From: Neoarius graeffei
Taxonomy: Eukaryota > Chordata > Actinopteri > Siluriformes > Ariidae
Direction: 5' to 3'
NCBI RefSeq assembly: GCF_027579695.1
Contig: NC_083583.1
Coordinates: 21,146,099-21,210,098 of the forward strand
Length of the DNA: 64,000 bases
Shown here: positions 23,670-36,403 of the stretch, one piece after another
Position numbering within the stretch: position 1 is the stretch's first letter
Layout of the letters: the number at the start of each line of letters is the position of its first letter
Made by a program: the position numbers and the translations under genes
The notes under the pieces: generated by a model
What the model was told of the DNA's origin: nothing
The model's database searches: none
The model's input: the letters and a program-made list of their open reading frames with translations, nothing else

Positions 23670-24905
23670 GTTTTACTGGGAAATACGTCACTTGTATTTT
23701 TCATACAAACTACAACCAGGACATTGAGAAACATATTTTCCAACATCTTCACCAGTGAGAAACTCAATGAATTGCTTTGATTAACTTGTGTAGTTTTTGT
23801 TTGTGTGTCTATATAATAAAAAGAAAATTGCATATTGGCTTGAAGATATGAAGTTTATCTTCTTGTCTTGAAAAATAACATCCTTGGACATCATCATGCT
23901 CAATAATTAAACAAAATTAGCCTAACAAACTTCCAGTCCTACTGCAAATCTCTATAAATTATGTGTTGAATATTGTTACCTTTGCTACTGTCACTATCTA
24001 TCCACATAATATCTGTCTGTCATATCATACTATACACATCTAAATTGTATACATAATTTAAAATGGGGGGGAGGAGAAAGGAAAAAAAAAATCCACCTCT
24101 CAACAACTGACGCGTCGTTGTCTCCTGGCTATCAGCTGGGTGTGGCGGCCACCAGTGGCGCGCATTGCTGCATCTGGTGGCTCATGCGGGTTGAGACGGG
24201 GCAGTGCATAAACTGGTGGGGCTGAATACCAGCATGCAGCAGATCAGCCCAGTACAATGCTTGCTACTGCACATTGCAACCTAGACAGGCCACACAAGTA
24301 CTGCGCACCCACTGCTGAACCATGGTGATGATATCCAAGAATGCACAGCTCAGTTCTGCACAGCTTCCCACCTAGCAGCTTGTCATGGTCACCTGGCAAC
24401 AGTAAAAATGCTCCTGGAGGAGGGTGCTGACGCTCAGAGCACCAACTGTCCTGCACAATACAGGCCATCTGGTAGCTGATGGTAGTCATGGCCAGAAGGA
24501 CAGTGAACTGCTGGAGAAGTGGCCTGAAGTAGTTGTAAGGCAGAGTTGGACAATGCTGCGAGCTATCAACTGGCTTCCCCAGTACAAGTGCTGCCCTGTG
24601 TCGGCTGGTCTGGTCTGCTGGGTATAATGGTGTGTGACTGTCAGTGGTTGCCTTGTCCATCTTGGGACCTGCCTACTTCACTAACAGCTGAGGGATGATG
24701 GGGCTTTTCTCTCCTTTTTTACATCTACCATACATGATCATTGTATGAGTGTTACGTTTTTGTTGTTGTTATTGTCTGTTTGCTTGTTCTATCTTTCTTG
24801 GTGTTTTTTTTTTGTCTTCTTTGTCAGTCTTGGGTTTTTCTTTCTGATTTTTTGTATATCTTGCATACATTTTGTCTTGTCTTTCTTCCTGTAGCCTCTA
24901 AGCAA

Positions 24906-24985
<80 letters not shown>

Positions 24986-27900
24986 GACACAGGTGTGATT
25001 GTTTTGCCACTCACCTTCCCTGGCCTTGCTCTCCATTCACAAACTGGTGCTTGACCATGCCCCCGCTGCCATATACCCCCGCTGCCCAACTCAGGCCAGG
25101 GAGCCATCCAGCCTGCAGCCAACTCTCTTTCTCCCCTCCCCCCATGGGAAAGATAGTCCGCTACCACCATGTGTGCCCCAGGCCTATGGATCATCTCAAA
25201 CTTGAAAGGCTGGAGGGCAAGATACCAATGGGTCATCTGAGCATTGGCATCCTTCATGCAGTGGAGCCACTGGAGTGGTGCATGGTCTGAGCAGAGGGTG
25301 AAAGGGCATCCCAGCAGGCAGTACTGGAGGGTGAGGACTGCCCACATGATGGCCAGACACTCCTTTTCTATGGTGCTATATTTCGTCTCTCACACCGAGA
25401 GTTTTCAACTTATGTACAGCACCAGGTGCTCATCCCCCTCCACCAACAGCCTCCAGCCCTCTGCCTGACATGTCCATCTACAAAATAAAGGGGACAAAAG
25501 AGTCAGGGCAGTGTAACAGTGGCCCCTCACACAGTGCACCCTTTACCATGGTGAATATCTGTTGGCACTGCTCCATCCACTGGACCAGATCTGGCACCCC
25601 CTTTTTAGTGAGCTCAGGTCAGTGCACTGGTAACATCCAAATAATTAGGCACAAACCAATGATAGTAGCCAGCCCCAGGAACTGCCTCTCCCCCTTTTTG
25701 ACCTTGGGCCTTGCTTGGACAGGTCGCAATGGCTGTGGTCTTGTCAATTTAGGAATGCACCTGCTCATGACCCAAGTAGAAGCCCAGACACCATGCTTCC
25801 AACCGCCCAATCACACACTTTTTTTGGTTAGCCATGAGTCCCGCATGTCTCAACGACTCCAGGATGGCCCTGAGGTGTTTCATGTACTGTGGCCAATCAT
25901 TGATATAGAACAATACCATCCAGGTAGGCCATGTCCTAGGCGGCATGAGGGAGGAAGATTTTGTCCATGAGCTGCTGGAACATCACCGGGGCCCTGAATA
26001 ACCCGAATGGAAGGGTGACTGTGGCAGCGTCGGTCTGTGAATGGAGGGCGGAGTCAGGGAAGGTAAGTGGTAGAATCACTGCACCTGATGGGAATTAACC
26101 TGTGTTTGTGTGTCTTCCCCAGTGACCATGCCCTATAAGAGGAGAGGGAGAGCAGAGGAGGGGAGCTCTCCCCCAACCAGAACACTTGTGTGTGTGTGTG
26201 TGTGTGTGTGTGCCTGGGAGAGTAGATGTAAAGCTGAAAAGCTAAAATAAAAGGGTTTTTGAGAACTCAGTTCTGGCCTGCCGTGCCTCTGTGCTCCACC
26301 CACCTGGTCTGATTCTACAGTGACGAACTGGTGTAAGCCAAACAGGGTCAAAAAGGCCATTTTCTTTTGAGATAGAGGAGTCAAGGGGATCTGCCAATAT
26401 CTCTTTGTTAAATCCAGTGTCGAGTAAAAATGAGTGGCACCTAACAGACTGAGCAACTCATCAATGTGAGGCATTGGGTACATGTCGAATTTAAACAGAG
26501 CACTTACCTTTCTGTAGTCTATACAGAACCAGACCGACCCGTCAGCCTTGGTGACCAAGACCACTGGCCTGCTCCAGTTGCTGTGCAACTCCTCAATTAT
26601 TCCCATTTCAAGCATGGCCTTGAGTTCATCACAAACAATTTTCTTGTGTTTAGGTAAGCAGTAGGGGCAGCTCTGTACCCCATCTCTGGGGGTGTCCCAA
26701 TGTGGTGTTCTATGAGGTGAGTGCAGCCAGGAAGGGGTGAGAACACATTGGAAAATGAATTGGGATGGTGAGAGGTGGTCTCCACAGGGGGCTGGAGTGG
26801 GTTGAGCGGTTACTTTCATTTTTACCTCTGGCCCCAGCTCCACCGTCTCTGGAACTACCGATGCCAACACCATGGGGACCCCTTCATTCCATAGTTTAAG
26901 CAGGTTGAGGTGGTATACCTGCCACACCCCACCCCATCCATCTGCTTCACCTCATAGTCTATGTCCCCAACTCGCCGTGTGACCTCAAAGGGCCCTTGCC
27001 ATTTAGCGAGTAATTTAGAGCTCGACATTGGTAATAGCACAATTTTTATTCCCAAAATTGGATGCGAACCGATACCAGTAGGTATTTGTGAACATCCCTG
27101 TGCACACACAGAACCTTCACCAAATGTGCTGTCCCCAATGCCTCATCTTGTATCAAGGTTTGGTGGATGGAGATTTGATTACAGCCTGAATCCACCAACG
27201 TGTGATAGATATTCACCAGTATGCAATACACTCCGGCCTGATGAAGGGCAGTCTCTGGCGCTCTGTCCAGCGATGTTGGGCACTGGCACTGGACCCACTC
27301 CATTGTACCTACTGGCAGCCAAGCAATTAATTACTCCAGGGCCACCATGTCGATGATTCCCTTGGCATTGCAATCTTCCGCCCTCAGCCACCACCAGCAG
27401 GCTTCCCAGAGCTGTTGGCCAAATACAAATGGCTGGCCAACCTCTTCCAGGGTCAGCGCATGGAAGTGCTGCTGGTGTTGCTCTGGGGTGCGGCCGACGT
27501 GTTGCAGGCTAGCTCGCTTTATGTTGGCATAGTCTAGCATGTTGTCTGTGAGAAGTTGCTGAGTGACAAGCTGGGCCTCTCCAGTCAGGAGCAGCAGTGG
27601 GAGAGTCACTTGCTCCTCAACTGGCCAGCCCCACATATCCATGGCTTGCTCCAAGAGCACCAGAAACACCTCAGGGTCATAGTGAGGCCCCATCTTCGTC
27701 AGGGTGACGTGGGGGAAGCCTGTAGACACAGCAGCCGGAGTGCCTGCTGACATGAGTAGGTTCCGGAATACCTGACGATCCTCCTGCTGGGCCTGCAGTA
27801 AGGCTTCAAAGAGCTGCTCCTGTTCTTTGCGCAAGGTGAGCAGTGCTTGGTGCTGATTTTGTTGGGCAGTGGCATGAGCATGGACAAGGTCCTTAAAGGG

Positions 27901-30900
27901 AGAGGACTCTATGCTAGTGATTCCCTTCTGTGTCCCGGGTTTTGGCACCGGTGTGGTAATCCCTGAGGTATGGAACACTGAAGCACATGACAGGCAGGTT
28001 TTAGTTAACTGAGCTTTCTTTATTATGCTTATTATCTTGGCTCTTTAGCACAGCAGCTTTTCAGCTGCGAGGAGACTGGCATGTGTACTCGAGCTGGGAG
28101 AACTGTCTCCTCTTGGCTCTCTCCCCCTTATCAGCCCTCAACCATCAGCGAAAGGTGCACACACACACACACACACACACATCAAATAGACACAGGTGTG
28201 ATTGTTTTGCCACTCACCTTGCCTGGTCTTGCTCTCCATTCACAAACCGGCACTCGACCATGCCCCCGCTACCACACAGCATTATTCTCTAATCCTAATA
28301 CATCCTCAGATACTTTATACTGTTGCATCTTCAGCTATTTGCACATTTTATAAGTCATGCTAGATAAGATTCTTTGTCATATGATGAAATGTGAATGGAA
28401 ATATGTCATTGATGTACTGGTCTAACTACCTTTTCTCTTGCATACAAAGGAAAAGTATTTGTCACATATGAGGTGGACAATGAAGATCATCTTAAGGAGG
28501 TGATCAAGTTTGTGGCTTTGTTGAGGAACAATGGCTTTGACACGCACGTAAGAGAATATGCATCAGCTTTTGTAGTGTTTTTCTGTGAAATTATCCCTAA
28601 GTGATTAATTATTTCCATCTGTCTCCAGATTGATGTTTTTGAACAGCAGCTCTATAGCATCAATAAGATTGACTGCATGGAAAGATATCTCAATGAGGTA
28701 ATGCCTGTAAAGGGTTGTTATTCTTTTTTGCTCATATTCTTTTAAGCAGCGTGCCTATCATGTAACATCAATATCTTAATCAATATTAATATCGATGGCT
28801 TATTCTATAAAAAAAAAGCCAATACAAAATCAAAGTATTGTTAATTTTAACTAGAATCTTACCTTTTATCCATATCATCATCATCATCATCATCATCTCA
28901 TCTGGGTGGCCTCTACCGAGCTACACACATGGCTGCCCAGTCATAGCGATCTTGCATACAGGCTGCAAGCTCAATGGTGTTGTTGGCCCCAGGGTCCCTC
29001 ATCAGCGTGTCCAGGAAAGTGGCTGAAGGACGGCCCCATCTGAGATGGCCACGGGTTGGCCGCCACAGGATGAGCCAACATACCAGAAGGTTATGGTGGC
29101 GGTGACAGGGACTAGCAAGGCCAAGTCTCCTATAACCAATCTTTTCCAAGATATAGGGGATGGCATAAATATTGGTGACATGTTCTATCCAGCTGATGTT
29201 AAATACTCTGCGAAACATGCAGGTATAGTTGCTAGTCAAGGATTTCTTCATTGCAGTTGTTAGGGTCCAGCCCTCACGTCCATAAAGCAGAACAGATTTG
29301 ACAGTGGCTTAGAATCATAGCTTTAGAGCTCTCCAAGCTAGTCCCTTCCTGACCTTGATGCCTGTCTCAGACGAGTTCACCCACAAATCAAGGTACTCGA
29401 AGTCTGGTATCTCTTCAAGGCTTTGCCCCAGACTGGAACAAAGAGGCACATGACGTTTTATTACAGAGTAGGACTTTAGTCTTTGTGACATTAAATACAA
29501 GATCAATGTGGCTGCATTCTTCTTCCACGTGTTCCAGTTGTCTTTGTGCTTGTAAGACAATTTGATAACACGATGCCATCTGTGTAGTCTAAGTCTGTAA
29601 GAGACACTGCAGGAAGCTTCCGGGAATGCCTGGGGTAATCGTGAACCCAAGTTCTGGCTCAGAGTCCTGTATTTCAACAGCTTTCCTCAACACATAGTCC
29701 AGAATTATGATAAACAGAAATGGAGCTAAAGTGTCACCACGTAATATTCCCAAATTTATTTGAAATTTGTCAGAATATCCATCTGGTGTTATCACCTTGG
29801 CCTGGGTGTTTCTATACATGGCCTTAATAGCAGATAGAAGGCGAGATGGGATGTCGTAGGCTTTCAAGCTTTTTGCTCTGTTGATGGAATCGAATGCCTT
29901 ATTAAAGGTGCAGCATTTAAACATGATCGATATCGATAGTACAAGCCCTCATTATAATAATGCATACAAGTGCAGCCACCTGATTAACTATTATAAGTAG
30001 CTTTAAGTCCAAAAGAACATCAAGCTTTTTGCACGTGGGCAACCAACATGGCGTCCAGGATGTGACATCAAGTCATTGATAGCCAGGTATCAGAAGTTAA
30101 GTGTAGCTGATGTAAATATACTTGTTAGCCTGGATTTAGTCAGATGAAAAAGAGTTATCTTCAAGTCAGTATGGACAGCAGAGAAACCGGATATCTGTAT
30201 GAACCTCAGAAAAAGAACCATCCGAATCTGGTAAATGATTTAAGCAGCGAATCATCAGATGATTCTAATGATGAAATCCGTGGTGCTTTGCAAGTGCAAA
30301 GTCAGGAACCAGGTCAAAGGGTTCAGCAGCTATCTGGTGCTGATGTGGAAAGTGTGCTAAGCAAAAAACTGACACTGAATGCATTTGTTGTAAAGAGCAC
30401 AAACTTTTATACGGGCAGTCATTGAACTCTTTCACTGATAAACCTAGTTTGGAAATGTATGTCGCACACAAGCCTGCACTGGAAATTGACTATATATAGA
30501 TCATAATTGACTATATACAGACCATGCTTTACAGTTTGGCTGCATTCCGAGCTCCAACGTGCATGGCTTCTGACAGATGTAACCAGACAGCTGTTTAACA
30601 TATTAAGTTTAATATTCAATCGTAACTATATAGTAATGATGTAAGTGATGGCTCTAGTGCTGGTTAACTGCTGTCCACCAGGCACCCAGCAGAGTTACGC
30701 TATAATAAATGTCATGGTGTTGTTTCTGGCGCATGGCATGCGCTGTCAAAGAAAGGAATAAATGTGTATTCGTAACTGTGATGTGTATCTCATTATTGGT
30801 ATTACTGTCACAAGACAATGCAATAATTTACTGACGAAAAATACATGACACTACAGAATTAGATGGTTCATATGCTATAATAATATTCTATTCAGGTTAA

Positions 30901-33900
30901 TTTTATGCCCTTGCAAATACATTCATCAGGAGCTCTGCTTTTAGGCACTGCCTAAAAAGCTATATTACTTCTACCCTATGTTTATTTTTCACTGCGAGTG
31001 CACTTCAAAATTAATGAAGGTGACTACTGCAGAGAGATTGCTCCTCTTTTCTTCTTCCATGATCCTACGCAGAGTGAGAATGTGGACCATAGTGGTTCTG
31101 CCCTCTCAAAAGCCATTTTGGTCCTCTCAGTCATGTGTCAATGGGGTCATGAACACGATTTAAAATCATATGATTGTACATCTTCGCAATAATACAAGAG
31201 AGACCTATTCCCCTAAAATGATGTGTCTCGGAGAGACTATCAGATTTTGGCACTGGGATAAGGCATGAGAGGGACCAAAGTTCGGGTTTTCCATTTTCCA
31301 TAAGAGCCTGGTTGCAGATGCTAAGGACAATGTCATCCAGATTGCAGTTTTTCAACAGTTCTTCTACGGGAATGCCATCTGGGCCAGGGCTTTTCCCTAT
31401 TTTGAGTGAATTCTTCACTTTCTTATATTCTTTGATAGTAAATGGACCATCGCTGATATTTAAGGCAGTGAGAACGGGTGGAATGTCCTTGTCAGGACTG
31501 TCATTATCTGGTAGGGAGGCAAGGAGGTTTTTAAAACAATTAAACCAGATGTCTGCTTGCTCTCCAGGGCTAGATCCTGATATCTGGCTTATTTTAGATC
31601 ATTTACGTCCACTGACTTCTTTGACAACTTTCCGTGCCTCTCCATATTGTCTACCGGCATGTAAACATTTTGACTCTAGCAACCATCTTTTCTAATTCCT
31701 CGGCCTTGATGCGGTCATAGGCCTCATGCAAGTCATGCCTTGCCTGCTTAAGAGTTTGCAAGACACCATCAATGTTACTAGATGCATATGCTATCTGGGT
31801 AGCATTTACCCTTTGTTTTGCAGTAGATATTTCAGGGTGCCACGAGAGTTTTATGGTAGCTTATCTAACCCTTCTGGGTACCCATTTCTCAGCCGCTGTG
31901 ATGTTGGCGTCCACAAACCTTTCGTATCTTTTAGAGGGGCCTCTACGTCCAGTATTCTGAACCCATTTCTCACTTCGATGGCGCATCATCTTTGTAGATC
32001 AGATTTTTGTGGAAAATGCTATACAGTCATAATACTGTTTACTGGCAGAGGGTCGTTTGGCAGTACGCAGACTAAGGCATGTCTTCAAAACGACAATGCA
32101 GTGATCTGAGCTGATACTACTAAAGCTATATGGTTCCGCATTAAGGACACTGTTGTGCCATTTCTTGCACACTAAAATGTAGTCTAGTTGTCGCTTGATA
32201 TGGGAGGCTCAATCACAGAAAGTCCACCTGTTTCCCATCCTCTTCTGGAACTGAGTGTTAGTCACAAGTAAATAATTTTCTGTTACAAGGTCTAACGTTT
32301 CTGTTGGTGTCAGCATGGTAGGAATACAGAGCATCCTCGCTACCCAATCTTGCATTAAAATCACCAAGTATGACAAGGAAGTTGTGCTGAGGTGTATCTT
32401 GTATGCCAGTCTGAATGCGTTCATAAAATGATTCCATGTCATCTTCCTTGGTGACATTCATGGGTGAGCAGGCAAATACCACTGTTGTTGCTGGGCTACC
32501 AGAGAAATCCGCCAACATAACTCTGTGTGGCAGCGGGGGCGTGGTCAAGTGCCAGTCTGTGACCGGAGGGCGGAGTCAGGGAAGGTAAGTGGCAGAATCA
32601 CTACACCCGAGATCAATTAACCTGTGTTTGTGTGTCTTCCCAGTGACCGCGCCCTATATAAGGAGAGAGAGAGCAGAGGAAGAGATCTCTCTCCTGAACC
32701 AGACGACTTGTGTGTGCGCGTGTGTGTGTGTGCGCGCGCGCGTGCGTGCATGGAAGAGAGTAATTTTGCATCTGAAAAGAGCAAAATAAAACAGTTATTG
32801 AACTTTATTCTGGCCTGCCGTCTTTCTGTGCTCCTCCCCCTCCTACGAACTGCTACAGTGGTGCTGAAACCCGGGAACCGAGCACAGGAAAAGAACAGCC
32901 CCATGGAGTCCTCCCCCTTTGCAGACCTGGTCCACGCCCTCGCCATGGCCCAGCAGAGCCAGCACCAGGCGCTAATCACCCTCCCGAAGGAGCAAGAGCA
33001 CCGGTTCGAGGCCCTGGTGCTGGTGCAACAGGAAGATCGACAGGCGTTCCGGCACCTCCTCGCGTCGGCGGGGTCCACCATCTCCACCGCCGCGGGCCCT
33101 TCTTCCCTCACCCTAACTAAGATGGGCCCGCATGACAGCCCCGAGGCCTTCCTCACGCTCTTCGAGCAGGCAGCAGAGGCCTCAGGTTGGCCGGTGGAAC
33201 AGCGCGCGGCGTGCCTCCTCCCCCTGCTAACGGGTGAGGCGCAGCTGGCCGCGCTACAGCTCCCTGCCGATCGCCGGTTGGCCTACGCAGACCTTCACCA
33301 GGCCATCCTCCAGGGGGTGGGGCGCACCCCCGAACAGCAGCGACAGCGCTTCCGCGCTCTGCGTCTGGAGGAAGTCGGCCGGCCATTCGCGTTTGGCCAG
33401 CAGCTCCAGGACACCTGCTGGCAGTGGTTGAGGGCCGACAACCGCGACGCCGAGGGAATCATCGATCAGGTGGTGCTGGAGCAGTTCATTGCCTGCCTAC
33501 CAGAGGGAACCGCAGAGTGGGTCCAGTGCCACCGCCCAGAGTCGCTGGATCAGGCCATCGAGTTGGCAGAGGACCATTTGGCGGCTGTTCCGACGGCAGG
33601 AACCCTATCTCACCCTATCTCTTCTTTCCTCTCTCTCTCCCCCTCTCTCCTCCTGTGTCTCGTCCTTGCCTCGTTCCTCCACCGCGGAGGCAGGGGCCCA
33701 CCCCGTTCCCCCACCGCGGAGGCGGGGGCCGGCCCACCGCACCTGCAGTGCCCTCCCGCAGTGCCTGCCCTCCCCTTCTGTGTCTGTCTCTCCCCCCCAG
33801 ATGAGTGAGCCCCAGAGTGCCAGCGCAGAGAGGAAGCCCAGGCCGGTATGCTGGCGCTGCGGGGAGCCGGGCCACCTCCAACAGCAGTGCTCGGCAATGG

Positions 33901-36369
33901 AAGTGGGCGCGGTGGTTCAGATCCCCGACGCGCCAGGAGCGGCCCTCGATCGGGCCAGAGTGTATCACATACCGGTAAGTATCCAAGGGGATACATATCA
34001 GATGTTGGTGGACTCTGGCTGTAATCAGACCTCAATTCACCAAAGCCTGGTGCAAGATGAGGCATTGGGGGGAGCACAGGGGGTGAAGGTGTTGTGTGTG
34101 CACGGGGATGTTCACAGCTACCCTTTAGTGTCGGTCCACATTTTTTTCCGAGGGGAAAAATTGAGAGTAAAGGCGGCGGTTAATCCTCGCCTCACCCACT
34201 CGATAATTTTGGGGACTGATTGGCCGGGATTCGGGGAGTTAATGAGTCATTTAGTGAAGAGTGGGTCCTGCCGTAGTTCAGCAGGGGGAGGTCCCGGTGT
34301 CACATTGACGGGAGCAGCTGTCACAGAGCCGTCTACGTCATCTCCGCGTCAGAGTGAGGAGCCGCAGGCTCCTCCTCCTTCTCCCGGGGAATCCCTTGCG
34401 GATTTTCCATTAGAGCAATCGCGAGAAGAGACTCTGCGACATGCGTTTGACCAAGTGAGAGTAATCGATGGTGAAACGTTCCAGCCAAACGCCACCCCGT
34501 CCTTCCCCTATTTTTCTATTATGAAGGATAAGTTATACCGAATGACGCAGGACACTCAGACTAAAGAGCAAGTCACACAGCTTTTGATTCCAAAGAGCCG
34601 CCGGGAATTGCTATTCCCGGCGGCTCACTTTAATCCCACGGCTGGACACTTAGGGCAGGATAAAACACTAGCCTGACTAATGGCCTGGTTCTATTGGCCA
34701 GGGATTCGTGGTGATGTCCGTAGGTGGTGTACAGTGTGCCGCGAATGCCAGTTAGTAAATCCAGCGGCCATTCCAAAAGCGCTATTGCGCCCTCTCCCAT
34801 TAATCGAGACCCCATTCAAAAGAATTGGGATGGATCTCGTCAGGCCATTAGATTGGTCAACACGAGGATACCGCTTTATTTTAGTTCTGGTGGACTATGC
34901 AATGCGATACCCGGAAGCAGTGCCTCTTCGCAATATCTCAGCACGCAGTATTGCGGAAGCGCTCTTCCGCATCATCTCCCGAGTTAGAATCCCGAAAGAG
35001 ATTCTGACTGACCAAGGCACCTCGTTTATGTCATGTACACTGAACGAACCGTATGGGCTATTAGGTATTAAGCCGATCCGCACCAGCATGCATCACCCAC
35101 AAACGGACGGTTTAGTTGAACGGTTCAATCACACCCTCAAGAATATAATTAAAAAATTCGTAAGTGAGGATGCACGTAATTGGGATAAATGGCTTGAACC
35201 CTTGTTATTTGCAGTGCGACAGGTCCCCCAAGCCTCCATGGGGTTCTCCCCGTTCGAATTGTTATATGGGCGTAAGCCACGCGGCATTCTAGATGTGCTG
35301 TGAGAAAATTGGGAACAGGATCCTTCACCAAGTAAAAACGAAATTCAATACGTTATTGACCTGCGCACAAAACTCCACACACTCACACACATAACCCAAG
35401 AGAATTTGCGGCAGGCCCAAGAACGGCAAACTCGCCTGTACGACAGGGGTACGCACCTTAGGGAGTTCGCACCGGGAGAGAAAGTACTCGTACTGTTGCC
35501 CACATTGAGCTCCAAATTGATCGCCAAGTGGCAAGGACCCTTTGAGGTCACACAGCGAGTTGGGGACGTCGACTACGAGGTGAGGCGGAGGGACAGGGGT
35601 GAGGTGCTACAGATTTACCACCTCAATCTGCTCAAACTCTGGAACGAGGAGGTCCCCGTGGCGTTGGTGTCGGTGGTTCCAGAGAAGGCGAAGCTGGGGC
35701 CGGAGATTCAAAAGGGAGCATTGGCATCGCGTACCTCTCCGGTCCCCTGTGGAAACCACCTCTCCCCGACCCAACTTGCGGAGGTTGCCCAGTTGCAGAC
35801 CGAGTTTTCGGATGTGTTCTTGCCCCTGCCCGGCCACACCGACCTCACAGAGCACCACATTGAGACGCCCCCGGGGGTGGTAGTGCGTAGCTGCCCTTAC
35901 AGGCTACCCAAACACAAGAAAAAAGTGGTTCGGGAAGAACTCGAGGCCATGCTCGAAATGGGCATCGTCGAGGAGTCCCACAGTGACTGGAGCAGCCCGG
36001 AGGTCTTGGTGACTCCAGTGGCTCCACCGCATGAAGGATGCCAACGCGCGGATCACCCGTTGGTATCTGGCACTCCAACCCTTTAACTTCAAGGTGATCC
36101 ACAGGCCAGGGGCGGAGATGGTTGTGGCGGACTTTCTCTCCCATCGGGGGGGGAGTCGGCGACAGCTGCCCGGCCTGAGTCGGGCGGTGGGGGTATGTGG
36201 CAGCGGGGGCGTGGTCAAGCGCCGGTCTGTGACCAGAGGGCGGAGTCAGGGAAGTGGCAGAATCACTACACCTGAGGTCAATTAACCTGTGTTTGTGTGT
36301 CTTCCCAGTGACCGCGCCCTATATAAGGAGAGAGCAGAGGAAGAGATCTCTCTCCTGAACCAGACGACC

Positions 36370-36403
<34 letters not shown>

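Noticed and set aside
24244-24660. 138-codon minus frame
   Set aside because: No recognisable domain or splice support; composition suggests old repeat DNA.
24789-25036. Tyr-Leu-Ser-Ile repeat protein
   Set aside because: Translation of a GATA microsatellite.
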